A stretch of 11,435 nucleotides of DNA. Source: an uncultured Eubacteriales bacterium (GTDB taxonomy: Bacteria; Bacillota; Clostridia; Christensenellales; Borkfalkiaceae). The translations under genes and the position numbers were made by a program. Shown one piece after another: positions 1 through 9,600 of this stretch. The notes below the pieces were generated by a model. The model had not been told where the DNA came from, did no database searches, and saw nothing but the letters and a program-made list of their open reading frames with translations. Position 1 is the first letter of the stretch. Each line of letters starts with the position of its first letter. The DNA lies in assembly GCA_902767455.1 (NCBI GenBank), contig CACXHH010000111.1, positions 1 through 11,435 of the forward strand, read 5' to 3'.

Positions 1-1468
1 CGTCGACGGAGGAACGGAACGTTTCTCTGTAAGCTACCTGCGGTCTGCCGACTTTGGCTTCGACTTTGAATTCGCGAAGCAACCTGTCGACGATTATTTC
101 AAGGTGCAGCTCGCCCATACCGGCGATTATCGTCTGCCCCGTTTCCTGATCGGTATAAGTCTTGAAAGTGGGGTCTTCTTCGGCGAGCTTGATGAGCGCG
201 AGCGTCATCTTTTCCTGACCGGCTTTGGTCTTGGGCTCGATAGCTACCCTTATAACGGGTTCGGGGAACTCCATCTGTTCAAGAATGATCTGAGCGTTCT
301 CGGCGCAGAGCGTGTCGCCCGTAGTCGTTTCTTTAAGACCTACTATGGCGCATATATCGCCCGCGTAGATCTCGGGTATCTCTTCGCGGTGGTTGGCGTG
401 CATAAGCACTATCCTGCCCACTCTTTCCTTTTTACCCTTGGTGCTGTTATAAACGTAAGAACCACTGGTAAGGTGGCCCGAATACACCCTCGTATACGCG
501 AGTTTTCCTACGAACGGATCGGCGACTATCTTGAACGCGAGCGCCGCGAAAGGCGCCTCGTCCGAAGTTTCTCTCTCTTCTTCTTCGCCCTTCTTGTTGA
601 CGCCCACTACGTGCGGAACGTCCAAGGGACTGGGGAGATAGTCGACTATCGCGTCGAGAAGGTGCTGAACGCCCTTATTGCGGTAAGAAGAACCGCAAAG
701 AACGGGGGTTATACTCATGGAGATGGTAGCCTTTCTCAACGCGCGCTTGATCTCTTCAACGGAAAGCTCTTCGCCCATAAGGAATTTTTCGGTAAGCTCG
801 TCCTCCTGCTCGGCGCAGGCTTCCATAAGCTTTAAGCGGTATTCTTCCGCCATTTCCTTATATTCGTCGGGGATGTCCACGACCTCTTCTTCTTTTCCGA
901 GGTCGTCTTTATAGATTACGGCTTTGTTTTCGATAAGGTCGATAAGTCCTTTGAACGTATCTTCTTTGCCGATGGGAAGCATTACGGGGATGGCGTTGGT
1001 TTTGAGCCTGTCCCTCATCATCTGCACGGCTCCGAGGAAGTTCGCCCCGTTGATGTCCATCTTATTGACGTACGCGATACGGGGAACTTTGTACTTGTCA
1101 GCCTGTCTCCAAACGGTTTCGCTTTGAGGCTCAACGCCGCCTTTTGCGCAGAAAGTGGCTACGGCGCCGTCGAGAACTCTGAGCGAACGTTCTACTTCAA
1201 CGGTAAAGTCAACGTGGCCCGGGGTATCGATTATATTGATACGGTTACCCTTCCAGAAACACGTGGTCGCGGCGGAACAGATGGTTATGCCCCTTTCCTG
1301 TTCCTGAACCATCCAGTCCATAGTGGCAGCGCCTTCGTGGACTTCGCCGAGTTTATGAGTTTTACCTGTATAAAATAAGATACGTTCCGTCGTGGTGGTC
1401 TTACCGGCATCGATGTGAGCCATAATGCCTATATTTCGTGTGTTTAATAAATCATACTGTCTTGGCAT
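1..1468 (-). CDS. fusA: Translation elongation factor G, N-terminal 489 codons (cut by window edge)
   Basis: EF-G is the GTPase that drives tRNA-mRNA translocation on the ribosome and, with RRF, splits ribosomes after termination. Translating the minus strand from ATG at 1468 gives MPRQYDLLNTRNIGIMAHID, the family's usual N-terminus. The P-loop AHIDAGKTT is at residues 17-25, the G3 motif DTPGH at 81-85 and the G4 motif NKMD at 135-138. Domain II and III sequence follows, and the open frame reaches base 2 near the start of domain IV (VGRPQVAYRE just before the edge). Most of domain IV and all of domain V lie outside the window. An AGGTGAT Shine-Dalgarno sits 6 nt before the ATG. The gene starts 24 nt after rpsG and is clearly cotranscribed with rpsL and rpsG. 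All GTPase motifs I checked are intact, so nothing suggests a resistance-type paralogue. Confidence 0.97.
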   Translation of the reverse strand, partial: MPRQYDLLNTRNIGIMAHIDAGKTTTTERILFYTGKTHKLGEVHEGAATMDWMVQEQERGITICSAATTCFWKGNRINIIDTPGHVDFTVEVERSLRVLDGAVATFCAKGGVEPQSETVWRQADKYKVPRIAYVNKMDINGANFLGAVQMMRDRLKTNAIPVMLPIGKEDTFKGLIDLIENKAVIYKDDLGKEEEVVDIPDEYKEMAEEYRLKLMEACAEQEDELTEKFLMGEELSVEEIKRALRKATISMSITPVLCGSSYRNKGVQHLLDAIVDYLPSPLDVPHVVGVNKKGEEEERETSDEAPFAALAFKIVADPFVGKLAYTRVYSGHLTSGSYVYNSTKGKKERVGRIVLMHANHREEIPEIYAGDICAIVGLKETTTGDTLCAENAQIILEQMEFPEPVIRVAIEPKTKAGQEKMTLALIKLAEEDPTFKTYTDQETGQTIIAGMGELHLEIIVDRLLREFKVEAKVGRPQVAYRETFRSSVD

Positions 1469-1492
1469 CGTAAATCACCTGAACCTAAAACG

Positions 1493-1963
1493 TTACCAAC
1501 GGAAATGAGCGAACGCACGGTTGGCTTCAGCCATCTTGTGCATATCTTCTTTCTTCTTGACTGCGCCGCCGGTGTTGTTGGCTGCGTCCATAAGCTCGTT
1601 GGCAAGACGCATATACATATCGCGGTCGCTGCGCTTACGCGCGTTGATGACTATCCAACGGATAGCCAAAGTCTGTCTTCTTTCTTCTCTGATTTCAATA
1701 GGTACCTGGTAGTTGGAACCGCCGACGCGCCTTGCCTTTACTTCGAGTTGAGGTTTGGCGTTGGTGAGTGCCTGATTGAAAACTTCCATAGCGTCCTGAC
1801 CCGTTTTTTCCTGCATAACTTTAAACGCGTCGTACACTATGCCTTGCGCTACGCCCTTCTTACCGTCAAGCATGACCTGGTTGATAAGCTTGGTCACTAC
1901 CTTGCTGTTGTAGATAGGATCGGGCAGCACGTCCCTTTTCGGGATTGAGCCTCTTCTTGGCAT
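1493..1963 (-). CDS. rpsG: 30S ribosomal protein uS7
   Basis: uS7 binds the 3' major domain of 16S rRNA, starts assembly of the 30S head and lies near the E-site and mRNA exit. The 156-residue product has the family's standard length. It begins MPRRGSIPKRDVLPDPIYNS and contains the characteristic RRVGGSNYQVPIE segment (about residues 78-90), RRQTLAIRW (95-103) and the C-terminal ANRAFAHFRW. The start is supported by AAGGAG six nt upstream of the ATG (revealed on the minus strand as AAGGAGAATATTATG). It is second in the rpsL-rpsG-fusA unit: 24 nt before fusA, but separated from rpsL by an unusually long structured spacer of 225 nt. In other bacteria uS7 is the repressor of the str operon by binding the rpsL-rpsG spacer; whether that holds here is inference. 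Confidence 0.98.
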   Translation of the reverse strand: MPRRGSIPKRDVLPDPIYNSKVVTKLINQVMLDGKKGVAQGIVYDAFKVMQEKTGQDAMEVFNQALTNAKPQLEVKARRVGGSNYQVPIEIREERRQTLAIRWIVINARKRSDRDMYMRLANELMDAANNTGGAVKKKEDMHKMAEANRAFAHFRW

Positions 1964-2094
1964 AATATTCTCCTTATAATTTTTTACGGGCTTTGCCCGG
2001 TACAGCTATCGCGGCGGGAAGTTTCCCCGCGCGAACCTTCTGCGGACCTTTCGGTCGGCATACTGCCTACCTTTTTACCCGCCGAAAACCCTGA

Positions 2095-2117
2095 AAGTGG
2101 GGCTATAAGGCGGTTAT
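2095..2117. repeat. CTATAAGGCG hairpin element, copy A (rpsL-rpsG spacer)
   Basis: This 23-base stretch matches 6555-6577 in the rpoB-rpoC spacer at 20 of 23 positions, centred on an identical CTATAAGGCG. In the mRNA sense it reads CGCCTTATAG followed by a small hairpin (CCC...GGG), enclosed by CCGCC/GGCGG arms at 2079-2083 and 2109-2113. The same order of parts (outer arm, TTATAG, inner hairpin, outer arm) is seen in copy B with different stem sequences. The function is unknown; it could be a dispersed repeat or a structured RNA used twice. Confidence 0.5.
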
Positions 2118-2155
2118 TCGGGCAAATTTTACTTCAAGTTAAAATTTCCGAATAA
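2114..2155. repeat. Long imperfect inverted repeat (stem-loop) in rpsL-rpsG spacer
   Basis: The arms TTATTCGG + AAATTTTA (2114-2131, with a 2-nt GC bulge) and TAAAATTT + CCGAATAA (2140-2155) are complementary and enclose a small loop that can add CTT/AAG pairs. The result is a stem of about 16-19 bp. The arm 2138-2154 also occurs, inverted, at 2578-2594 upstream of rpsL. It is not followed by a T-tract in the transcription direction, so a processing or stability role is more likely than termination; that is inference. Confidence 0.55.
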
Positions 2156-2188
2156 GTAGGGTTGACTAAAAAAACGATTTTTTAAAGC

Positions 2189-2560
2189 TTATTTAGGCTT
2201 CTTGGCGCCGTATTTACTACGAGCCTGACGACGTTTTGCAACGCCTGCGGTATCGAGCGTTCCGCGGATGATGTGATAACGAACACCCGGTAAATCTCTT
2301 ACCCTGCCGCCTCTGATGAGGACCGAGCTGTGTTCCTGAAGGTTGTGACCTTCGCCGGGAATGTAAATCGTTCCTTCTTGCTTGTTGGTCAGACGGACTC
2401 TTGCGATCTTACGCATTGCCGAGTTAGGCTTTTTGGGAGAAGTCGTCGTGACGGAAAGGCATACGCCTCTTCTCTGCGGGCACGAATCAAGGATAGGTGC
2501 TTTGCTCTTCTCGATAGCCGTACGTCTGCCGTGCTTGATGAGTTGGTTGATTGTCGGCAT
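2189..2560 (-). CDS. rpsL: 30S ribosomal protein uS12 (arginine at position 88)
   Basis: uS12 lies at the 30S decoding centre, contacts helices 18, 27 and 44 of 16S rRNA and controls decoding accuracy. The 123-residue product matches the short (about 124 aa) form of the family and lacks the insertion found in Bacillus. Landmarks are MPTINQLIKHGRR, CPQRRGVC (27-34), the PKKPNS loop (42-47) with Lys43, GEGHNLQEHS (69-78) and GGRVRDLPGVRYH (84-96). Lys88 of E. coli numbering is replaced by Arg (codon AGA, 2297-2299), a change known as a streptomycin-resistance mutation elsewhere; Asp89, the methylthiolation site in E. coli, is kept. Residues 60-64 read KQEGT where the family usually has GIEVT or similar. 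A near-perfect ribosome binding site AAAGGAGGT (2566-2574) lies 5 nt before the ATG. It is the first gene of the second transcription unit. Confidence 0.98.
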   Translation of the reverse strand: MPTINQLIKHGRRTAIEKSKAPILDSCPQRRGVCLSVTTTSPKKPNSAMRKIARVRLTNKQEGTIYIPGEGHNLQEHSSVLIRGGRVRDLPGVRYHIIRGTLDTAGVAKRRQARSKYGAKKPK

Positions 2561-2577
2561 TTTTTACCTCCTTTTAA

Positions 2578-2594
2578 TATTCGGAAATTTTAAC
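2578..2594. repeat. Inverted 17-bp repeat arm flanking rpsL (partner at 2138-2154)
   Basis: The plus strand at 2578-2594 reads TATTCGGAAATTTTAAC; the plus strand at 2138-2154 is its exact reverse complement. In the mRNA the two copies could pair and enclose the whole rpsL coding region, with the upstream arm ending a few bases before the rpsL ribosome binding site. The downstream arm also has a local partner (the 2114-2155 stem-loop), so the two pairings would compete. Any role is inference. Confidence 0.5.
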
Positions 2595-2680
2595 CGCGCC
2601 TTGAATAAGGAGCAGATAAAAACTGTTTTGGTACCGCGTTTTTCTATCGCGGCGGGCGCGTGAAAAATACTTAAACACGC

Positions 2681-2706
2681 AAAAAACGGGGTCAAGATAC
2701 TTGACC
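2681..2706 (-). terminator. Hairpin plus T6 at the start of the rpsL transcript (5' stem-loop or attenuator)
   Basis: On the minus strand GGTCAAG-TAT-CTTGACC (2706-2690) forms a perfect 7-bp stem, then CCG and six T (2686-2681). Relative to the promoter at 2715-2743 the stem would begin at about +2, so it would be the 5' end of the rpsL mRNA. It also lies where a terminator for transcripts running out of rpoC would be expected. The T-tract is 3 nt away from the stem, which weakens an intrinsic-terminator reading. A stabilising 5' cap hairpin, an attenuator or a leaky rpoBC terminator are all possible. Confidence 0.45.
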
Positions 2707-2714
2707 TACTTGCT

Positions 2715-2743
2715 ATTTTACCATTTAAAAGATAAATAGTCAA
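2715..2743 (-). promoter_or_regulatory. Predicted sigma-A promoter of rpsL-rpsG-fusA
   Basis: The minus strand has TTGACT (2743-2738), a 17-nt spacer and TAAAAT (2720-2715), five of six matches to each hexamer. The predicted start is near 2708, about 148 nt before the rpsL ATG. The -10 is identical to that of the rpoB promoter. It implies that the ribosomal protein/EF-G genes can be transcribed independently of rpoBC. Confidence 0.65.
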
Positions 2744-2763
2744 TCAAAAATCACGGTTTTTTG

Positions 2764-2928
2764 TTATCTTTCGGGTAATTTTAAAGGTATTTCCGCAAAA
2801 GATACGCTTTTTTTGAGCCGAAACGCGCCGTCGGCGGAAATTTTATCGTCTGCGTCAAGGCTATACACGAGCCTTTTGCCCGACGATAAAACTTCGCGTT
2901 TTGCGCCTTTATTTAAAAAATCGTGGTA
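2764..2928 (-). pseudogene. Startless open frame after rpoC, possible gene remnant
   Basis: Just after the rpoC stop (and a second in-frame TAA) the same frame stays open for 54 codons and ends at TAA 2764-2766. The peptide is protein-like, with pieces such as GKRLVYSLDADDKI and FRLKKSVSFAEIPLKLPER, rich in Lys, Asp and Ser. It has no ATG and no ribosome binding site at its beginning; the only in-frame alternative start is an internal GTG (Val21) with no well-spaced Shine-Dalgarno. I do not recognise a family, and it does not look like L7Ae (YbxF), which often sits here. It may be the tail of a decayed gene or a chance open stretch. Confidence 0.2.
2841..2891. repeat. Bipartite hairpin downstream of rpoC
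   Basis: The outer arms TTTTATCGTC (2841-2850) and GACGATAAAA (2882-2891) are a perfect 10-bp inverted repeat. Inside, AAGGCT (2857-2862) and AGCCTT (2870-2875) form a second perfect 6-bp stem. In the rpoC transcript it starts about 40 nt after the stop codon and is followed by only TTT. It may be a weak terminator or a 3'-end stabilising structure for rpoBC mRNA; it is the strongest structure directly after rpoC. Confidence 0.5.
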
Positions 2929-2931
2929 TTA

Positions 2932-6495
<3,564 letters not shown>

Positions 6496-6675
6496 TCTAA
6501 TTCCTCGTTTTTATTATTGCGCGATAACCGTTTTTTTCGACCGATTTTCTTAAAAAGTCGGTCTATAAGGCGATTATCGAGAGGTTATGACCGTTGCCGC
6601 GAAAAATCGCGTTCGCGGCTGCGGTACGTTTACGCGGACCGATACGTCGGGCGGGAAACTATCCCGCCGCGGAAA
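6496..6675 (-). other. Structured rpoB-rpoC intergenic spacer (180 bp)
   Basis: The spacer is long for rpoB-rpoC and full of inverted repeats. GGCGGGA-aacta-TCCCGCC (6650-6668) sits directly after the rpoB stop, GCCGCG...CGCGGC lies around 6596-6619, and the CTATAAGGCG element with its nested stems spans 6522-6579. None is followed by a T-run in the transcription direction, so no terminator is called and cotranscription of rpoC is assumed. A GAGGAAT ribosome binding site precedes rpoC. No reading frame looks real. Confidence 0.6.
6522..6579. repeat. CTATAAGGCG hairpin element, copy B (rpoB-rpoC spacer)
   Basis: The core at 6555-6577 matches copy A (2095-2117) at 20 of 23 positions. In the mRNA sense the fold is a 9-bp outer stem CGATAATCG / CGGTTATCG (6579-6571 with 6530-6522, one G-U pair), then CCTTATAG, then an inner stem GACCGA / TCGGTC (6563-6558 with 6544-6539) extended by TTTT/AAAA. 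The surrounding stem sequences differ from copy A while the arrangement is kept, which suggests the fold matters or that both derive from one repeat family. Confidence 0.5.
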
Positions 6676-9600
6676 TTATTCGTCGTCGGAGAAGTCGTCA
6701 AGGTCTTCAAAACCGTCGATATCGCCGTAATCGTCGTCACCGAGCATATCTTCGCTCTTGAATTCAAAGGCGTCGTCGGTATCGAACGCGTCCATATCGT
6801 CGAAGATGTCGGTATCTTCGATATCTTCGGGTTCTTCTTCTTCGATGGCAAGATCGACCTGTTCGGTCTTTTCGGGTTTTTCGTTGTTGAGCTGTCTTTC
6901 GTCGACTTCGTCGTCTTCAAGCTCTTTCATGGCTATCTCTTCGCCCGTTTCGGTGAGCACCTTCATATCGAGAGCCAAGCTCTGGAGTTCTTTGAGAAGA
7001 ACTTTGAAGGACGCGGGTATTCCGGGTTCGGAAATATCGTCGCCGCGCAAGATGGAGTCGTAAGTCTTGATCCTGCCGACCACGTCGTCCGACTTGACGG
7101 TCAGTATCTCCTGAAGGATATGCGCCGCGCCGTAAGCTTCGAGCGCCCAGACTTCCATTTCGCCGAAACGCTGACCGCCGAACTGGGCTTTACCGCCGAG
7201 CGGCTGCTGCGTGATGAGCGAGTACGGACCTATCGACCTTGCGTGGATCTTATCGTCTACGAGATGGTGCAGTTTTATCATGTACATCTGACCGACGGTG
7301 ACTCTGTTTTCAAAGGGTTCGCCCGTTCTTCCGTCGTAGAGTTGGATCTTGCCGTCGACTTCGCCCTGCGGATTGACAAAGTGATTTTCTTCGAGCAATT
7401 CTCTTATATCTTCTTCGCTCGCGCCGTCAAATACGGGCGTAGCGATCTTCCAGCCGAGCTGTTTGCAGACGAGACCTAAGTGTACTTCGAGTACCTGACC
7501 GATGTTCATTCGCGAAGGAACGCCCAACGGGTTCAAAACTACCTGAAGCGGAGTACCGTCGGCAAGGAAAGGCATGTCGGACTTGGGAAGTATTCTCGAA
7601 ATAACGCCCTTGTTACCGTGACGTCCCGCCATCTTGTCGCCTACGGAGATCTTACGCTTCTGCGCGACGTAAACTCTTACGAGCTTGTTGACGCCGGGCG
7701 CGAGTTCGTCCTTGTTGGCGCGGGTGAATATCTTGACGTCGACGACGATACCGCTTTCACCGTGCGGAACGCGGAGCGAAGTATCTCTCACTTCTCTCGC
7801 CTTCTCGCCGAAGATGGCTCTTAAAAGCCTTTCGTCGGGGGTGAGTTCGGTTTCGCCCTTAGGCGTAACTTTACCTACGAGAATATCGCCGCTCATGACT
7901 TCGGCGCCTATTCTGATGATACCGTCTTCGTCGAGATCTTTCAAAGCGTCTTCGCCGACGTTGGGTATCTCGCGCGTGATCTCTTCTTCACCGAGCTTGG
8001 TGTCGCGCGCTTCCGTTTCGTGTTCTTCTATATGAATGGACGTAAACACGTCGTCCATGACGAGTTCTTCCGAAAGAAGAATAGCGTCTTCGTAGTTGTA
8101 GCCTTCCCACGTCATGAACCCGACGAGAACGTTTCTGCCGAGAGCGAGTTCGCCGTTAGCGGTCGCAGGACCGTCGGCGATGATGTCGCCTTTTTTGACT
8201 CTGTCGCCCTTGGAAACGATAGGTCTTTGGTTAAGACACGTGCCCTGGTTGGAACGCTGGAATCTTTTGAGCGGATATTCGTAAACCTTTCCGTCGTCGC
8301 CGTTTACGACTACTTTGTCGCCGCCGGCGGTGACTATTTCGCCGTCGACGTCGGAAATGCTCATGACGCCCGAGTCGTAAGCTATCTTAGCTTCGATACC
8401 CGTACCGACGATGGCGTTTTCGGGTTTTAAAAGCGGAACTGCCTGACGTTGCATGTTGGAACCCATGAGCGCGCGGTGGCTGTCGTCCGTTTCAAGGAAG
8501 GGTATGAGCGCCGTCGCGACGGAAACGAGCTGCTTGGGCGATACGTCCATGTAGTCTATCTCTTCCGCGGGGGCTTCGGTTATGTCTTCGCGTTTACGGC
8601 AGGAAACTCTTTCGTTGACGAAACGGTTGTTTTCGTCGAGCGGTTCGTTTGCCTGGGCTACGACGTAGTTATCTTCTTCGTCGGCGGTCATGTAATCGAC
8701 TTCGTCGGTAACGACACCGTTTTTGACGCGGCGGTAAGGAGATTCGATAAAGCCGTATTCGTTGACTTTGGCGTAAGTCGTCAAAGACGAGATAAGACCT
8801 ATGTTCTGACCTTCGGGGGTTTCTATCGGGCACATTCTGCCGTAGTGAGTGTAGTGAACGTCACGGACTTCGAAGGTCGCCCTTTCTCTGTTAAGACCGC
8901 CCGGGCCCAACGCGGAAAGTTTTCTCTTATGCGTAAGTTCGGCGATCGGGTTTGTCTGGTCCATGAACTGCGACAGCTGCGACGAACCGAAAAATTCTTT
9001 GATAGCCGAAGTTACCGGTCTTATGTTTATAAGCGCCTGCGGCGTTACGTCCTTGGGATCCTGCGTACCCATTCTTTCGCGGATAAGTCTTTCAAGCCTT
9101 GAAATACCCACTCTGAACTGGTTTTGCAAAAGTTCGCCTACCGAACGGACGCGGCGATTGCCGAGGTGGTCGATATTGTCGCACGAGCCTATCCCGAAGT
9201 TAAGGTCGAGATTGAGCGAGATCTGCGCGACGATATCGTCTACCGTGATATGTTTATGGTTGAGTTTTTCCAAAAGGGGCTTGACCGTCTTCTTCTGTTC
9301 TGCGGTGAGTTTGACGATCGAAGTATCTTCGAGATAGCGGAAGAATTCGACGCACGCAACGACAAAGTTCTCTCTCTGCTGTCTGCGCTTTTCGGCGTTC
9401 TTTCTGTCCTCGGGCTTTTCTTCGCCGACGGTGACCGTTTCTTCGGTGTAGTAAAGCGCGTTGATGGCGTCGGTATAATCGACGGCGACCTGTTCAACGG
9501 GTTTTTCCATTGCGGCGCGCGCGATCTCTTCGGCAAACGTCAGCGACGGATAATGTATGGTGTCGATAAGCCCGAACTTCTTGGGGTTGACGCCCGTCAC

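Larger units (their letters stand above)
1964..2188 (-). other. Structured rpsL-rpsG intergenic spacer with a series of stem-loops
   Basis: No coding frame of interest is present. The spacer holds consecutive short inverted repeats: CGGGC-ttt-GCCCG (1987-1999), GCGGG...CCCGC (2014-2030), ACC-tttc-GGT near 2046-2055, GGCA-tac-TGCC around 2058-2068, the CTATAAGGCG element (2079-2117) and a long stem-loop (2114-2155). Just after the rpsL stop is an A/T-only hairpin TAAAAAA-tcg-TTTTTTTA (about 2167-2184). None has the GC stem plus immediate U-tract of a good terminator, so read-through into rpsG is expected. In E. coli the equivalent spacer binds uS7 for feedback control; here the length and structure would allow such a role, but no specific uS7 site is recognised. 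Confidence 0.55.
2561..2931 (-). other. rpoC-rpsL intergenic region (371 bp)
   Basis: Gene-free except for a doubtful remnant. Reading in the transcription direction from rpoC, it holds a large bipartite hairpin (2841-2891) inside a short startless open frame (2764-2928), a promoter (2715-2743), a hairpin plus T-tract right at the predicted transcript start (2681-2706), a leader of about 145 nt and the strong rpsL ribosome binding site. Many Firmicutes have an L7Ae-family gene at this place; no such gene is visible here. A 17-base word at 2578-2594 is repeated in inverted orientation beyond rpsL at 2138-2154. Confidence 0.7.

Noticed and set aside
553..583. Rifampicin-resistance changes in beta (protein residues 553-583 of RpoB, encoded at about 8896-8988)
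   Set aside because: The key Asp, His and Ser of the region are the sensitive-type residues, and DQTNP is normal in Firmicutes. The coordinates given for this entry are residue numbers.
6650..6668. Rho-independent terminator after rpoB
   Set aside because: The GGCGGGA/TCCCGCC stem is good but is not followed by a T-run on the minus strand, and rpoC needs read-through.
6517..7479. Plus-strand open frame opposite the 3' part of rpoB
   Set aside because: Antisense shadow of rpoB; the FFF/VVV/DDD-rich translation mirrors the acidic tail codons (GAC/GAA) read backwards.
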